A stretch of 23,913 nt of DNA from UA16 sp042095135 (lineage in GTDB: Bacteria > Bacteroidota > Bacteroidia > Flavobacteriales_D > Sanyastnellaceae): NCBI GenBank assembly GCA_042095135.1, contig JBELBV010000035.1:1-23913 (forward strand), given 5' to 3'. A program made the position numbers and the translations under genes. Under the pieces are notes generated by a model. That model searched no databases and had not been told where the DNA came from. It saw nothing but the letters and a program-made list of their open reading frames with translations. Below are positions 15,488 through 21,549 of this stretch, one piece after another; the stretch's first letter is position 1; each line of letters begins with the position of its first letter.

Positions 15488-16360
15488 TTACAAATCAAAA
15501 ACTCGGCTCAAATTAAAGCCAAAATAAAGAGCGCCGTCCCGCCACCGTCCACCGGTCTCGGTGAGGAATGCCCGTTCGAACATGCCCTGGGAGTTCGTGA
15601 CGTGCAGCTGGAAGACATGACCACCTGTTTCAATATCCATGCCAAGTGATAAACTGTTGACGTGATCCGTAGGCAATCCGGCGAGTGCGTAATGGTATTC
15701 GGCGTTGATGCTGGCTCTTGAGGTGACCTTGTATCGCCCACCCGCCCCTAGGGTCCACTGGTCGTGGGCGTCAGAGAGGCTCTCCACGAGATTTCGGTGG
15801 ATGAATGAAGGGATAAGGGCCAAGCTCAGTTTCGATCCCCACTTTTTGGCAATAACCGCTTGATTCACATAACTCAATCGGGAAGAAAAGTAATTTTCTC
15901 GCGTCGGGTCAGACCAGCGCAGACCATTGGCCATGGCCACGGAATAAAGCGTGACGCTCACGGGAATGCTGTTATCGGAGTTCTGCCGCAATGCGCGCCA
16001 CTTTACGTTGGCCTCGTAGGTTTTTTGAAACGTGCTCCGGGCAACTCCCACCGCCAGCCGGTCTGTAATACCATAGTCGAAGGCCATGCGCATGCTCGCA
16101 TTATCGAGGCCCCACAAAGCGTATGCGCCCTCGTTGATTTGGCCAAACCGGTGGGCGATGACAAAATGCAAGACATTTTTGCCTGGCGTTTCGTTGCTCT
16201 GAGCATTGATGATCCGCGTGTCTTTGAACGTGGCAGACACCGGCGTGATGACAAGCGGAGCGACCTCGAGACCATCCAACAAGCTCTGCGCCTGAGCGGA
16301 CTCTTGAAATGCGCTGGTGATCAGTACATAGCCAACAAGGAGGGCATTCAATGTGCGCAT
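15488..16360 (-). CDS. DUF5777 family beta-barrel protein
   Basis: The product is 290 aa with signal peptide 1-24 (end SAQAQS). It matches DUF5777 closely: ATFKDTRIINAQSNE (about 43-57), VLHFVIAHRFGQINEGAYALWGLDNASMRMAFDYGITDRLAVGVARSTFQKTYE region (about 63-117), then a series of membrane strands ending with ALYFGFNLSRVF. DUF5777 proteins are predicted outer-membrane barrels whose transported substrate is unknown; they often occur near cytochromes and YceI proteins in Bacteroidota (from memory, not checked here). Its ATG overlaps the YceI stop by one base (TGATG), which indicates translational coupling. Confidence 0.85.
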   Translation of the reverse strand: MRTLNALLVGYVLITSAFQESAQAQSLLDGLEVAPLVITPVSATFKDTRIINAQSNETPGKNVLHFVIAHRFGQINEGAYALWGLDNASMRMAFDYGITDRLAVGVARSTFQKTYEANVKWRALRQNSDNSIPVSVTLYSVAMANGLRWSDPTRENYFSSRLSYVNQAVIAKKWGSKLSLALIPSFIHRNLVESLSDAHDQWTLGAGGRYKVTSRASINAEYHYALAGLPTDHVNSLSLGMDIETGGHVFQLHVTNSQGMFERAFLTETGGRWRDGALYFGFNLSRVFDL

Positions 16361-16905
16361 CAGCGTGGATTTAAGTTGGCCTGAACGGTAACCTCGATGG
16401 CGGATGCAATTTTGTTGCGCACCACTTTGGGGATGTTGATGTCGTGGTCCGAAGGGGCGACTTTGAAGACCGATTCAATGTCCCAACCGGAGCCGTTCCA
16501 CCGCACTTTGGAGGGAATTTCGCGTTCCTGCTCAACCCCGTGAATTGATAGGACACCTTTCGCCAGCACGTCGTGGGATTCACCGTCTTTCAACCCGTCA
16601 GTGAATCCATCGATGTTGCCTTCGAACGAACCGTTGGGGTAGGTGTGCGACTCCAGGTAATTTTCATTGAAGTGCTCTTCCATCAAGGCTTTCTCAAACC
16701 GAAACCCAAGAACAGGCACCCGAAACGCAAAGGCGCCGTCAGCCTGCAACAAGGCTGTCGTTTGGTGGTTTTCAGCTTCAATGTCCTCGATGGGAGTAGT
16801 CGAGAAAAACTGCACGTATGCTTCTCGCGTGATGTATTGCTGAGCAGACGCTGCGAATGGCATGGCGCATGCCAGAAAGAAGAGGAGCAAAGGAATTCTG
16901 GTCAT
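16360..16905 (-). CDS. YceI family periplasmic protein
   Basis: The product is 181 aa with signal peptide 1-21 (LLLFFLACAMPFAASAQQ). It has the lipocalin-like YceI pattern: AYVQFFSTTPIEDIEAENHQ at the N-terminus, FRVPVLGFRFEKALMEEHFNENYLES (about 62-86), then YPNGSFEGNIDG, GVLSIHGVEQEREIPS and FKVAPSDHDINIPKVV. Characterised YceI-type proteins bind long isoprenoid chains (polyprenoids or quinone-like molecules) in a barrel; E. coli yceI is co-transcribed with the cytochrome b561 homologue yceJ. Here it lies 3 nt after a cytochrome-like lipoprotein gene and overlaps the DUF5777 gene, which repeats that cytochrome association. Confidence 0.9.
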   Translation of the reverse strand: MTRIPLLLFFLACAMPFAASAQQYITREAYVQFFSTTPIEDIEAENHQTTALLQADGAFAFRVPVLGFRFEKALMEEHFNENYLESHTYPNGSFEGNIDGFTDGLKDGESHDVLAKGVLSIHGVEQEREIPSKVRWNGSGWDIESVFKVAPSDHDINIPKVVRNKIASAIEVTVQANLNPR

Positions 16906-16908
16906 AAT

Positions 16909-17262
16909 TTAGAATTCAGGGGCGCCCAACGCAGCCCAGTTTTGTAATAGGACGATTTGACACGAATCCAACGCTCCGTTTGGGGGCATCGATCTCGAGT
17001 TGGATTCGGGCAGCGTGAGCACCTCCAGAAGCGAACCTTCCAAGGCAGCTTGGCGCGCCGAAGCATACGTGGTGAGGTCGAGGCCGCTTTCGGGAAAAGC
17101 GCCGCTGTGGCATCCCGTGCAGTGGGATTCCAGCAAAGGCCGTACGCTGCCTTCATAGGCTTCGATGGCATCCGGACAATTGGGTCCGTACAGTGATTCT
17201 TCTACATCGTAGCGGCAAGCGGCCAAGCCGAGGAGCATGGGAATGAAATAAGCATGACGCAT
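16909..17262 (-). CDS. Mono-haem cytochrome c-like lipoprotein, first gene of the operon
   Basis: The product is 117 aa from the ATG at 17262. The frame stays open to 17382, but that upstream stretch crosses the divergent promoter region and start, and the short start gives a clean lipoprotein signal (LGLAAC, Cys16). Haem motif CTGCH at 48-52 within a VRPLLESHCTGCHSG context; SMPP at 91-94 supplies a likely axial Met92; the ending LQNWAALGAPEF is typical of the short cytochrome domains seen in planctomycete-type and Bacteroidota cytochromes. The protein is expected to hold one covalent haem at the membrane surface and to carry electrons. It has a perfect TAATTTTG box 5 nt before the ATG. Confidence 0.82.
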   Translation of the reverse strand: MRHAYFIPMLLGLAACRYDVEESLYGPNCPDAIEAYEGSVRPLLESHCTGCHSGAFPESGLDLTTYASARQAALEGSLLEVLTLPESNSRSMPPNGALDSCQIVLLQNWAALGAPEF

Positions 17263-17267
17263 TGCTT

Positions 17268-17275
17268 CAAAATTA
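17268..17275 (-). promoter_or_regulatory. -7 promoter box TAATTTTG of the cytochrome/YceI/barrel operon
   Basis: Read on the - strand (17275 to 17268), TAATTTTG matches TAnnTTTG at all fixed positions and ends 5 nt before the ATG at 17262, giving a leaderless operon mRNA. No good TTG at -33 distance is visible, so an activator may be needed; that is inference. Confidence 0.5.
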
Positions 17276-17305
17276 ACAGGAATTTTGGTCACTGCCTGAG
17301 GTGAA

Positions 17306-17335
17306 TTGCCAATAAGCCTGAAGGTGCGATATTTG
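17306..17335 (+). promoter_or_regulatory. YebC gene promoter, TTG-N19-GATATTTG
   Basis: TTG at 17306-17308, 19-nt spacer, then GATATTTG at 17328-17335, which differs from TAnnTTTG only at the first base. The spacing fits the Bacteroidota -33/-7 arrangement. The ATG at 17352 begins 16 nt after the box, so the leader would be about 10 nt. Confidence 0.55.
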
Positions 17336-17351
17336 CGAAAAGCACTGAAAC

Positions 17352-18083
17352 ATGGGAAGAGCCTTTGAATTCCGAAAAGCACGCAAATTCAAGCGATGGG
17401 CAGCAATGTCCAAGACGTTTGCACGCCTGAACAAGGATATCATTATCGCAATCCGCGAAGGAAACGGTTCAGACCCTGATATGAATCCCCGCTTGCGCGC
17501 TGTGCTGCAGAACTGCCGTGCGGCCAACATGCCCAAAGACAATGTCGAACGGGCCATAAAAAAGGCGACTGACAAGGACACTTCAGACTTCAAGGAGGTT
17601 AATTTTGAAGGGTACGCACCGCACGGCATCGCTGTTTTTGTGGAGACAGCGACCGACAACAACAATCGCACTGTGGCAAACGTCCGCAGCCATTTTAACA
17701 AGTGCAACGGCAATCTTGGAACATCAGGATCAGTCGAATTCATGTTCGATCATGTGTGCTTTTTCAAGATCAAGGCAGAGGCCGTCGATGCAGAGGAATT
17801 GGAATTGGAGTTGATTGACTACGGTGCAGAGGAAGTGAGCGCGGATGAGGATGCCTTAGTTATCACGGGCACGTTCGAATCCTTCGGCCAACTGCAGACC
17901 AAATTGGAAGCGGAAGGCATGGAGATAGTGGAGTCGGGGCTCGAACGCGTGCCGAACACCACCAAAGAATTGGACCCAGAGGCCACGGCCGAGGTCGAAA
18001 GGCTGATTGAGCGATTGGAGGAAGACGATGACGTGCAGAACGTCTTCCACACCATGAGTTCCTCAACCGACGCTGAAGCTTAA
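17352..18083 (+). CDS. yebC: YebC/PmpR family (TACO1-like) regulatory protein
   Basis: The product is 243 aa and cytoplasmic. Family signatures are in order: MGRAFEFRKARKFKRWAAMSKTFARL at the N-terminus (the usual MGRAFE/K..K...M.K.F pattern), DPDMNPRLRAVLQNCRAANMPKDNVERAIKK (about 41-72), FEGYAPHGIAVFVETATDNNNRT (about 84-106), the GNLGTSGSVEFMF hinge (about 119-131), then a C-terminal domain with ALVITGTFESFG and DDVQNVFHTM. YebC proteins were described as DNA-binding regulators and more recently as factors easing ribosome stalling, like mitochondrial TACO1. Length is normal for the family. The following RluA-like gene starts 54 nt downstream. Confidence 0.95.
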   Translation: MGRAFEFRKARKFKRWAAMSKTFARLNKDIIIAIREGNGSDPDMNPRLRAVLQNCRAANMPKDNVERAIKKATDKDTSDFKEVNFEGYAPHGIAVFVETATDNNNRTVANVRSHFNKCNGNLGTSGSVEFMFDHVCFFKIKAEAVDAEELELELIDYGAEEVSADEDALVITGTFESFGQLQTKLEAEGMEIVESGLERVPNTTKELDPEATAEVERLIERLEEDDDVQNVFHTMSSSTDAEA

Positions 18084-18125
18084 TTCTTCTTTTTTGGTTC
18101 CGGTCGGCTATGGCACCGGAGTCAG

Positions 18126-18133
18126 TACCTTCG
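18126..18133 (+). promoter_or_regulatory. -7-like box TACCTTCG before RluA-like gene
   Basis: TACCTTCG matches TAnnTTTG except for C in the third-from-last base position (TTCG for TTTG). It ends 4 nt before the ATG at 18138, predicting a leaderless mRNA. No TTG at the right -33 distance was found. Confidence 0.4.
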
Positions 18134-18137
18134 CGCC

Positions 18138-19100
18138 ATGGAAAGCAAGCAGGTCAAGGCGGATACGTCGTTGCTGGATTTTTTGATGGAATACGGACAG
18201 TATTCAACACGAACCCGTGCCCGAACAGCTATCAAAGCAGGTGCCGTCACGGTCGATGGCGAAGTGCTCAAAATCCCTTCTGCGGACTTGAAGGCAGGCC
18301 AAACTGTGACGTGGCAATCGCTTGCTGCCCGCAAGAGCGTCAAAGATTTTGATTTAGGTGGAAGTGCATCAGACCGAGAAAAAGCCTCGAAAGCGCCTTA
18401 TGAAGTGGTATACGAGGACGAGAACATCTTAGCGTATATCAAACCAGCGGGCATGGTGTTTGCCTCTCCGAAACCACAGGTAAAGACGTCTTTTACGGCC
18501 ATGAAGCTGTGGATGACCAATGCCCGGCCTAAATGCGAGTGCATCCAATTTGTCAACCGCATCGAAAAGGAATCTTCCGGTATCAGCATCATTGCCAAAA
18601 ACCTGGTTTGGCGGAAGCACCTTCAAGACCAGTGGCAGCAGTTTCAGCGTCGCATGTATGTGTTGGTGGAGGGCCACTTGCCTGCGGACGATGTATTGTT
18701 CTGTTTTGATCAGGAAGAGGGAAAGAAAAAGCGAACGAAGCACGAATTCGCCTACCGCACGATGCGTGCTACTCCAGCGCACACCTTGTTGAAGATGGAA
18801 GCGGGCTTTGAGCACGTACCGTTGCTCATGAGTGGCCTGCGCCGTCAGCAATGCCTGCTGATCGGAAAGGGCAAGGAGATGCCTGACCCCCTAGGGCGAA
18901 GTGGCCTTCACTTGTTTGGTGTAGATTTGGTTGGACCTGAAGGGGAGGTGATCAATGTCAAATCCCGCGTTCCACAGCCGTTCTTGAACCTCATGAAGGG
19001 AGGCAAGGGCCCCAAAGCGGAGCCCAACTGGAAACGCAAGCAGCGCGAAGGCGAGCAGCGTGAACATTCTCCAGACGGGAAACAAAAAAAGCACCGGTAG
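18138..19100 (+). CDS. RluA-like pseudouridine synthase homologue with altered catalytic motif
   Basis: The product is 320 aa. The N-terminal S4-type RNA-binding region (about 8-65) has LLDFLMEYGQYSTRTRARTAIKAGAVTVDGE. The synthase domain follows from VVYEDENILAYIKPAGMVFAS (about 93-113) through ISIIAKN (about 149-155) to a C-terminal GLHLFGVDLVGP strand and a basic tail (KRKQREGEQREHS). Active RluA enzymes have HRLDxxTSG; here it is NRIEKESSG at 140-148, with Glu143 replacing the nucleophilic Asp and Asn140 replacing His. The fold appears intact without frameshift, so the gene is under coding constraint, but pseudouridylation is doubtful. It might be an RNA-binding or RNA-chaperone derivative. 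The stop codon lies inside the loop of a terminator hairpin. Confidence 0.8.
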   Translation: MESKQVKADTSLLDFLMEYGQYSTRTRARTAIKAGAVTVDGEVLKIPSADLKAGQTVTWQSLAARKSVKDFDLGGSASDREKASKAPYEVVYEDENILAYIKPAGMVFASPKPQVKTSFTAMKLWMTNARPKCECIQFVNRIEKESSGISIIAKNLVWRKHLQDQWQQFQRRMYVLVEGHLPADDVLFCFDQEEGKKKRTKHEFAYRTMRATPAHTLLKMEAGFEHVPLLMSGLRRQQCLLIGKGKEMPDPLGRSGLHLFGVDLVGPEGEVINVKSRVPQPFLNLMKGGKGPKAEPNWKRKQREGEQREHSPDGKQKKHR

Positions 19101-19114
19101 AAGGTGCTTTTTTT
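19084..19114. terminator. Bidirectional intrinsic terminator
   Basis: A7 (19084-19090), AGCACC (19090-19095), a 7-nt loop (19096-19102), GGTGCT (19103-19108), then T7 (19108-19114). The stem and flanking A/T runs are symmetrical, so it works on both strands: for the RluA-like gene on +, whose TAG sits in the loop (19098-19100), and for the small - strand ORF ending at 19130. Confidence 0.85.
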
Positions 19115-19129
19115 ATGAGGAGAATTTCG

Positions 19130-19315
19130 TTAAAGTTGGTACCTGTTTTCGAGCCAATCCCTGAGTTCAATGGATTCCTTGGGGCTCAAGTTGCGGAAGG
19201 CAATTCGCATTGCTCTCCGGATCATCACCGGCTCCGCATGCACGTGGCGAATGAGCGTTTTGTATTGCTCGAGTGCGCTTGGTGAGTGCATAATGGGGAT
19301 ACCTGTAATCGACAT
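19130..19315 (-). CDS. Small hypothetical protein
   Basis: The product is 61 aa from the ATG at 19315, with alternative internal ATGs at 19291 and further in. It is predicted mostly helical and amphipathic, with a C-terminal half containing MRIAFRNLSPKESIELRDWLENRYQL-type composition; no signal peptide or known domain. Support for it being real: it is the only sizeable frame in the gap, its composition is protein-like, and its stop lies 15 nt from a bidirectional terminator. Against: it is short, and no clear TAnnTTTG box lies just ahead of the ATG. Function unknown. Confidence 0.4.
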   Translation of the reverse strand: MSITGIPIMHSPSALEQYKTLIRHVHAEPVMIRRAMRIAFRNLSPKESIELRDWLENRYQL

Positions 19316-19432
19316 GAGAGCGTGTTGTAAGAATCGTGGTCTTCCTACGGCATCAGGCCCGAGTTTGTTGCAAATCTGTACGTGTTTTTTGAGCCGAATA
19401 AGGCTAACTCATTGAATACCATTTAAAAAGAA

Positions 19433-19462
19433 CAAAGCACCGGAACGTTTCCCAGTGCTTTG
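19433..19462 (-). terminator. Terminator-like hairpin, - strand orientation
   Basis: CAAAGCAC (19433-19440) pairs perfectly with GTGCTTTG (19455-19462); inside, GGAA (19442-19445) pairs with TTCC (19449-19452). Read on the - strand it is followed by TTCTTTTTAAA, an imperfect U-tract; on the + strand no T-run follows. No - strand gene upstream of it is recognised, so what it would terminate is unclear. Confidence 0.45.
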
Positions 19463-19486
19463 CTTAACCTAAACCAAATTCACCTG

Positions 19487-19597
19487 ATGCATAAGCTCAT
19501 GTGCTTGTTGCTCAGTCAAATCCAATCACCGTGCCAAACACCTCGTAAGGCGCCCTTCGGGGAGCCAATAGCCGTTAAATTTGTCGAAATTCAATGA
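19487..19597 (+). CDS. Possible 36-aa leader peptide overlapping thiolase start
   Basis: ATG at 19487, 36 codons, TGA at 19595-19597, which overlaps the thiolase ATG at 19594 (ATGA). The peptide begins MHKLMCLLLSQ, like a short signal-peptide start, then becomes polar. It could be a leader peptide coupled to thiolase translation, a decayed 5' end of a lost secreted-protein gene, or chance. The thiolase promoter box lies inside it, so it would be translated only from an upstream promoter. Confidence 0.25.
   Translation: MHKLMCLLLSQIQSPCQTPRKAPFGEPIAVKFVEIQ
19549..19566 (+). promoter_or_regulatory. UUCG-tetraloop hairpin upstream of thiolase
   Basis: GGCGCCC TTCG GGGAGCC folds into a 7-position stem with one G/A mismatch and a C(UUCG)G tetraloop, an exceptionally stable RNA cap. 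It lies 10-27 nt before the -7 box, so it is transcribed only if an upstream promoter is used. Confidence 0.4.
19576..19583 (+). promoter_or_regulatory. -7 promoter box TAAATTTG of thiolase gene
   Basis: Full match to TAnnTTTG. It ends 10 nt before the ATG at 19594 and 16 nt before the ATG at 19600, giving at most a very short leader. A TTC at 19556-19558, 17 nt upstream, is the only -33-like candidate. Confidence 0.55.
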
Positions 19598-20778
19598 CAA
19601 TGAGCAAACCAGTTTACGTTGTTTCCGCGGTGCGAACACCGATGGGAAGTTTTTTAGGAGCGTTATCCACTGTGCCGGCGACGGACCTCGGAGCCGCTGC
19701 CATCCGAGGCGCTTTGGAGAAGGGAGGAGTAGCCGCCGATCGAGTGGAAGAGGTGTTCATGGGCAATGTATTACAAGCGGGATTGGGCCAAGCGCCTGCG
19801 CGTCAAGCGGCAATGGCAGCAGGTATTCCGAATGATGTGCCATGCACGACCATCAACAAGGTGTGTTCAAGTGGCATGAAGTCCATTGCATTGGCTGCCC
19901 AGGCCATCGCGAGCGGTGACATCCATGTAGCCGTCGCGGGCGGCATGGAAAACATGAGCCGGGTCCCACATTACTTCGATGCTCGGTCCGGCACCAAGTT
20001 TGGCGACGTCAAGATGCAGGATGGGATGCTGCTGGACGGTTTGACCGATGTATACAATGCCACCCACATGGGCAATTGCGCCGAGCTCTGTGCCAAAGAG
20101 CATAACATCAGCCGGGAAGCCCAAGATGACTTTGCCATCGCGAGCTATAACCGGTCAACGCAGGCCTGGGCTTCGGGTGCATTTGCGGAGGAAGTCGTTC
20201 CTGTAGCAGTTCCTCAGCGCAAAGGCGACCCCATCTCCGTGGATACCGACCAGGAATTCAGCCAAGTCAAAATGGAGAAGGTCCGCACCTTACGCCCGGC
20301 CTTCCAGAAGGACGGCACGGTCACAGCGGCCAACGCTTCTACCCTTAACGACGGAGCGAGCGCTTTGGTCTTGGCATCGGAAGAAGCCATTCAAGCCAAT
20401 GGATGGACACCCATTGCTCGTATCGCTTCCACAGCGGATGCAGCCCACGCACCCGAGTGGTTTACCACTGCGCCATCGAAGGCCGTGCCCCGGGCATTGG
20501 ACAAAGCCGGCTGGCAGTCCGACGACGTGGACCTGTGGGAATTGAATGAGGCATTTTCCGTGGTTGGCTTGGTCAATGTCGACCTGTTGGGCCTCGATGG
20601 TTCAAAGGTCAACGTCAACGGCGGTGCCGTCTCGCTTGGTCACCCACTCGGTTCGAGCGGTTCGCGGATTGTGGTCACGTTGATCCACGCCTTGCATGCC
20701 CGTAACTTGAAAAAAGGCGGAGCGGGCATTTGCAATGGTGGCGGAGGTGCTTCGGCCTTGATGGTTGAATTGGTCTAA
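19594..20778 (+). CDS. Acetyl-CoA C-acetyltransferase (thiolase)
   Basis: The product is 394 aa, normal length for biosynthetic or degradative thiolases. It joins or splits acyl-CoA units (acetoacetyl-CoA to two acetyl-CoA, and the reverse) in the cytoplasm. Catalytic residues are all present: nucleophile Cys91 in INKVCSSGMKS, His350 in GHPLGSSGSR and Cys380 in GICNGGGGASA; the GGMENMS and NEAFSVV signatures are also in place. Either ATG 19594 or ATG 19600 could be used. It is followed after 6 nt by the NlpC/P60 gene and lies near a 3-hydroxyacyl-CoA dehydrogenase gene, consistent with fatty-acid or butyrate-type metabolism. Confidence 0.95.
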   Translation: MTMSKPVYVVSAVRTPMGSFLGALSTVPATDLGAAAIRGALEKGGVAADRVEEVFMGNVLQAGLGQAPARQAAMAAGIPNDVPCTTINKVCSSGMKSIALAAQAIASGDIHVAVAGGMENMSRVPHYFDARSGTKFGDVKMQDGMLLDGLTDVYNATHMGNCAELCAKEHNISREAQDDFAIASYNRSTQAWASGAFAEEVVPVAVPQRKGDPISVDTDQEFSQVKMEKVRTLRPAFQKDGTVTAANASTLNDGASALVLASEEAIQANGWTPIARIASTADAAHAPEWFTTAPSKAVPRALDKAGWQSDDVDLWELNEAFSVVGLVNVDLLGLDGSKVNVNGGAVSLGHPLGSSGSRIVVTLIHALHARNLKKGGAGICNGGGGASALMVELV

Positions 20779-20784
20779 TAGTCC

Positions 20785-21549
20785 ATGCAGCAAGGTAACC
20801 GCATCGTGCTTGTTGTCCCTGTCGGCCCCATTCGGGTCGATGCGAGTGACCGCGCTGAATTGTGCACGCAAGCATTGGCGGGAGAGCTTGCAGTGGTGCT
20901 AAACACAGGACCGAAAGACTGGATTCACATCCAATTGGAATCAGACGGCTACACAGGTTGGGTGGACCGCAAGCAGTGGGCGTGTCCAGCGGATGATTCC
21001 GGTTATCCGTTCATTCTGCAAGCGCCGTTTTCCGCTTGGCTGCGTGGTGATGGTGCCTTGATGCATTACCCTGCAGGGACTAGGCTCCGGCGAGACGATG
21101 CTGGTCATTGGTCCCTCAATGGCAACGGGCTCGAACCCGTGGAAGCGGTAGGTCTTGCCTTAGAGGCAGCCGAAGATGCGGTCGAAGCGGCACAGCAATT
21201 CATCGGTGCTCCGTATTTGTGGGGCGGGAAAACGGCCGCTGGTATCGACTGTTCAGGGTTGGTCCAAGTAGCCTGGAAACTGACGGGGCAGGACGTCCCG
21301 CGCGACGCGTCCAAGCAAGCAGAGGTTGGACAGTCAATTTCGTGGGGAGAGCAGCAAAGGGGGGACGTCGTGTTCTTCCAGAATGACGCAGGTAAGGTGG
21401 TGCACGTCGGTGTTTTGATCGATGCTTTAACCATCGCCCACGCTGCAGGTGAGGTGCGTGTGGACTCCTTGGTGCCCGGAGGCATCCAACGGGGCGACCG
21501 GTTGACGCATGCCTTTCACAGCATCCGTCGCTGGAGCCTCAAAGGGTAA
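20785..21549 (+). CDS. C40 family (NlpC/P60) peptidase with N-terminal SH3-like domain
   Basis: The product is 254 aa. The N-terminal half (about 8-65) is a bacterial SH3-like domain: VVPVGPIRVDASDRAEL, WIHIQLESDGYTGWVDRKQW. The NlpC/P60 domain (about 130-240) has catalytic Cys156 in GIDCSGLVQ, His207 in VVHVGVLI and third residue His219 in IAHAAGEVRVD, after the APYLWGG entry strand. It likely cleaves D-Glu-meso-DAP-type bonds in cell-wall peptides. No signal peptide is visible, as I recall for this Bacteroidota C40 subgroup, so it may act on recycled muropeptides in the cytoplasm or use another route. It is co-transcribed with thiolase (6-nt gap) and overlaps the convergent dehydrogenase gene by 11 nt. 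Confidence 0.9.
   Translation: MQQGNRIVLVVPVGPIRVDASDRAELCTQALAGELAVVLNTGPKDWIHIQLESDGYTGWVDRKQWACPADDSGYPFILQAPFSAWLRGDGALMHYPAGTRLRRDDAGHWSLNGNGLEPVEAVGLALEAAEDAVEAAQQFIGAPYLWGGKTAAGIDCSGLVQVAWKLTGQDVPRDASKQAEVGQSISWGEQQRGDVVFFQNDAGKVVHVGVLIDALTIAHAAGEVRVDSLVPGGIQRGDRLTHAFHSIRRWSLKG

Larger units (their letters stand above)
19316..19593. other. Intergenic stretch upstream of the thiolase gene
   Basis: No full gene is seen. It holds a 30-nt hairpin (19433-19462), a possible 36-codon leader ORF on + (19487-19597), a UUCG-capped hairpin (19549-19566) and the thiolase -7 box (19576-19583). The stretch 19316-19430 shows nothing I can name. Confidence 0.6.

Noticed and set aside
18096..18119. 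CCGGT/ACCGG inverted repeat after the YebC gene as a terminator
   Set aside because: Only five base pairs, a long loop, and the T-run comes before it rather than after; it does not fit an intrinsic terminator on the + strand.
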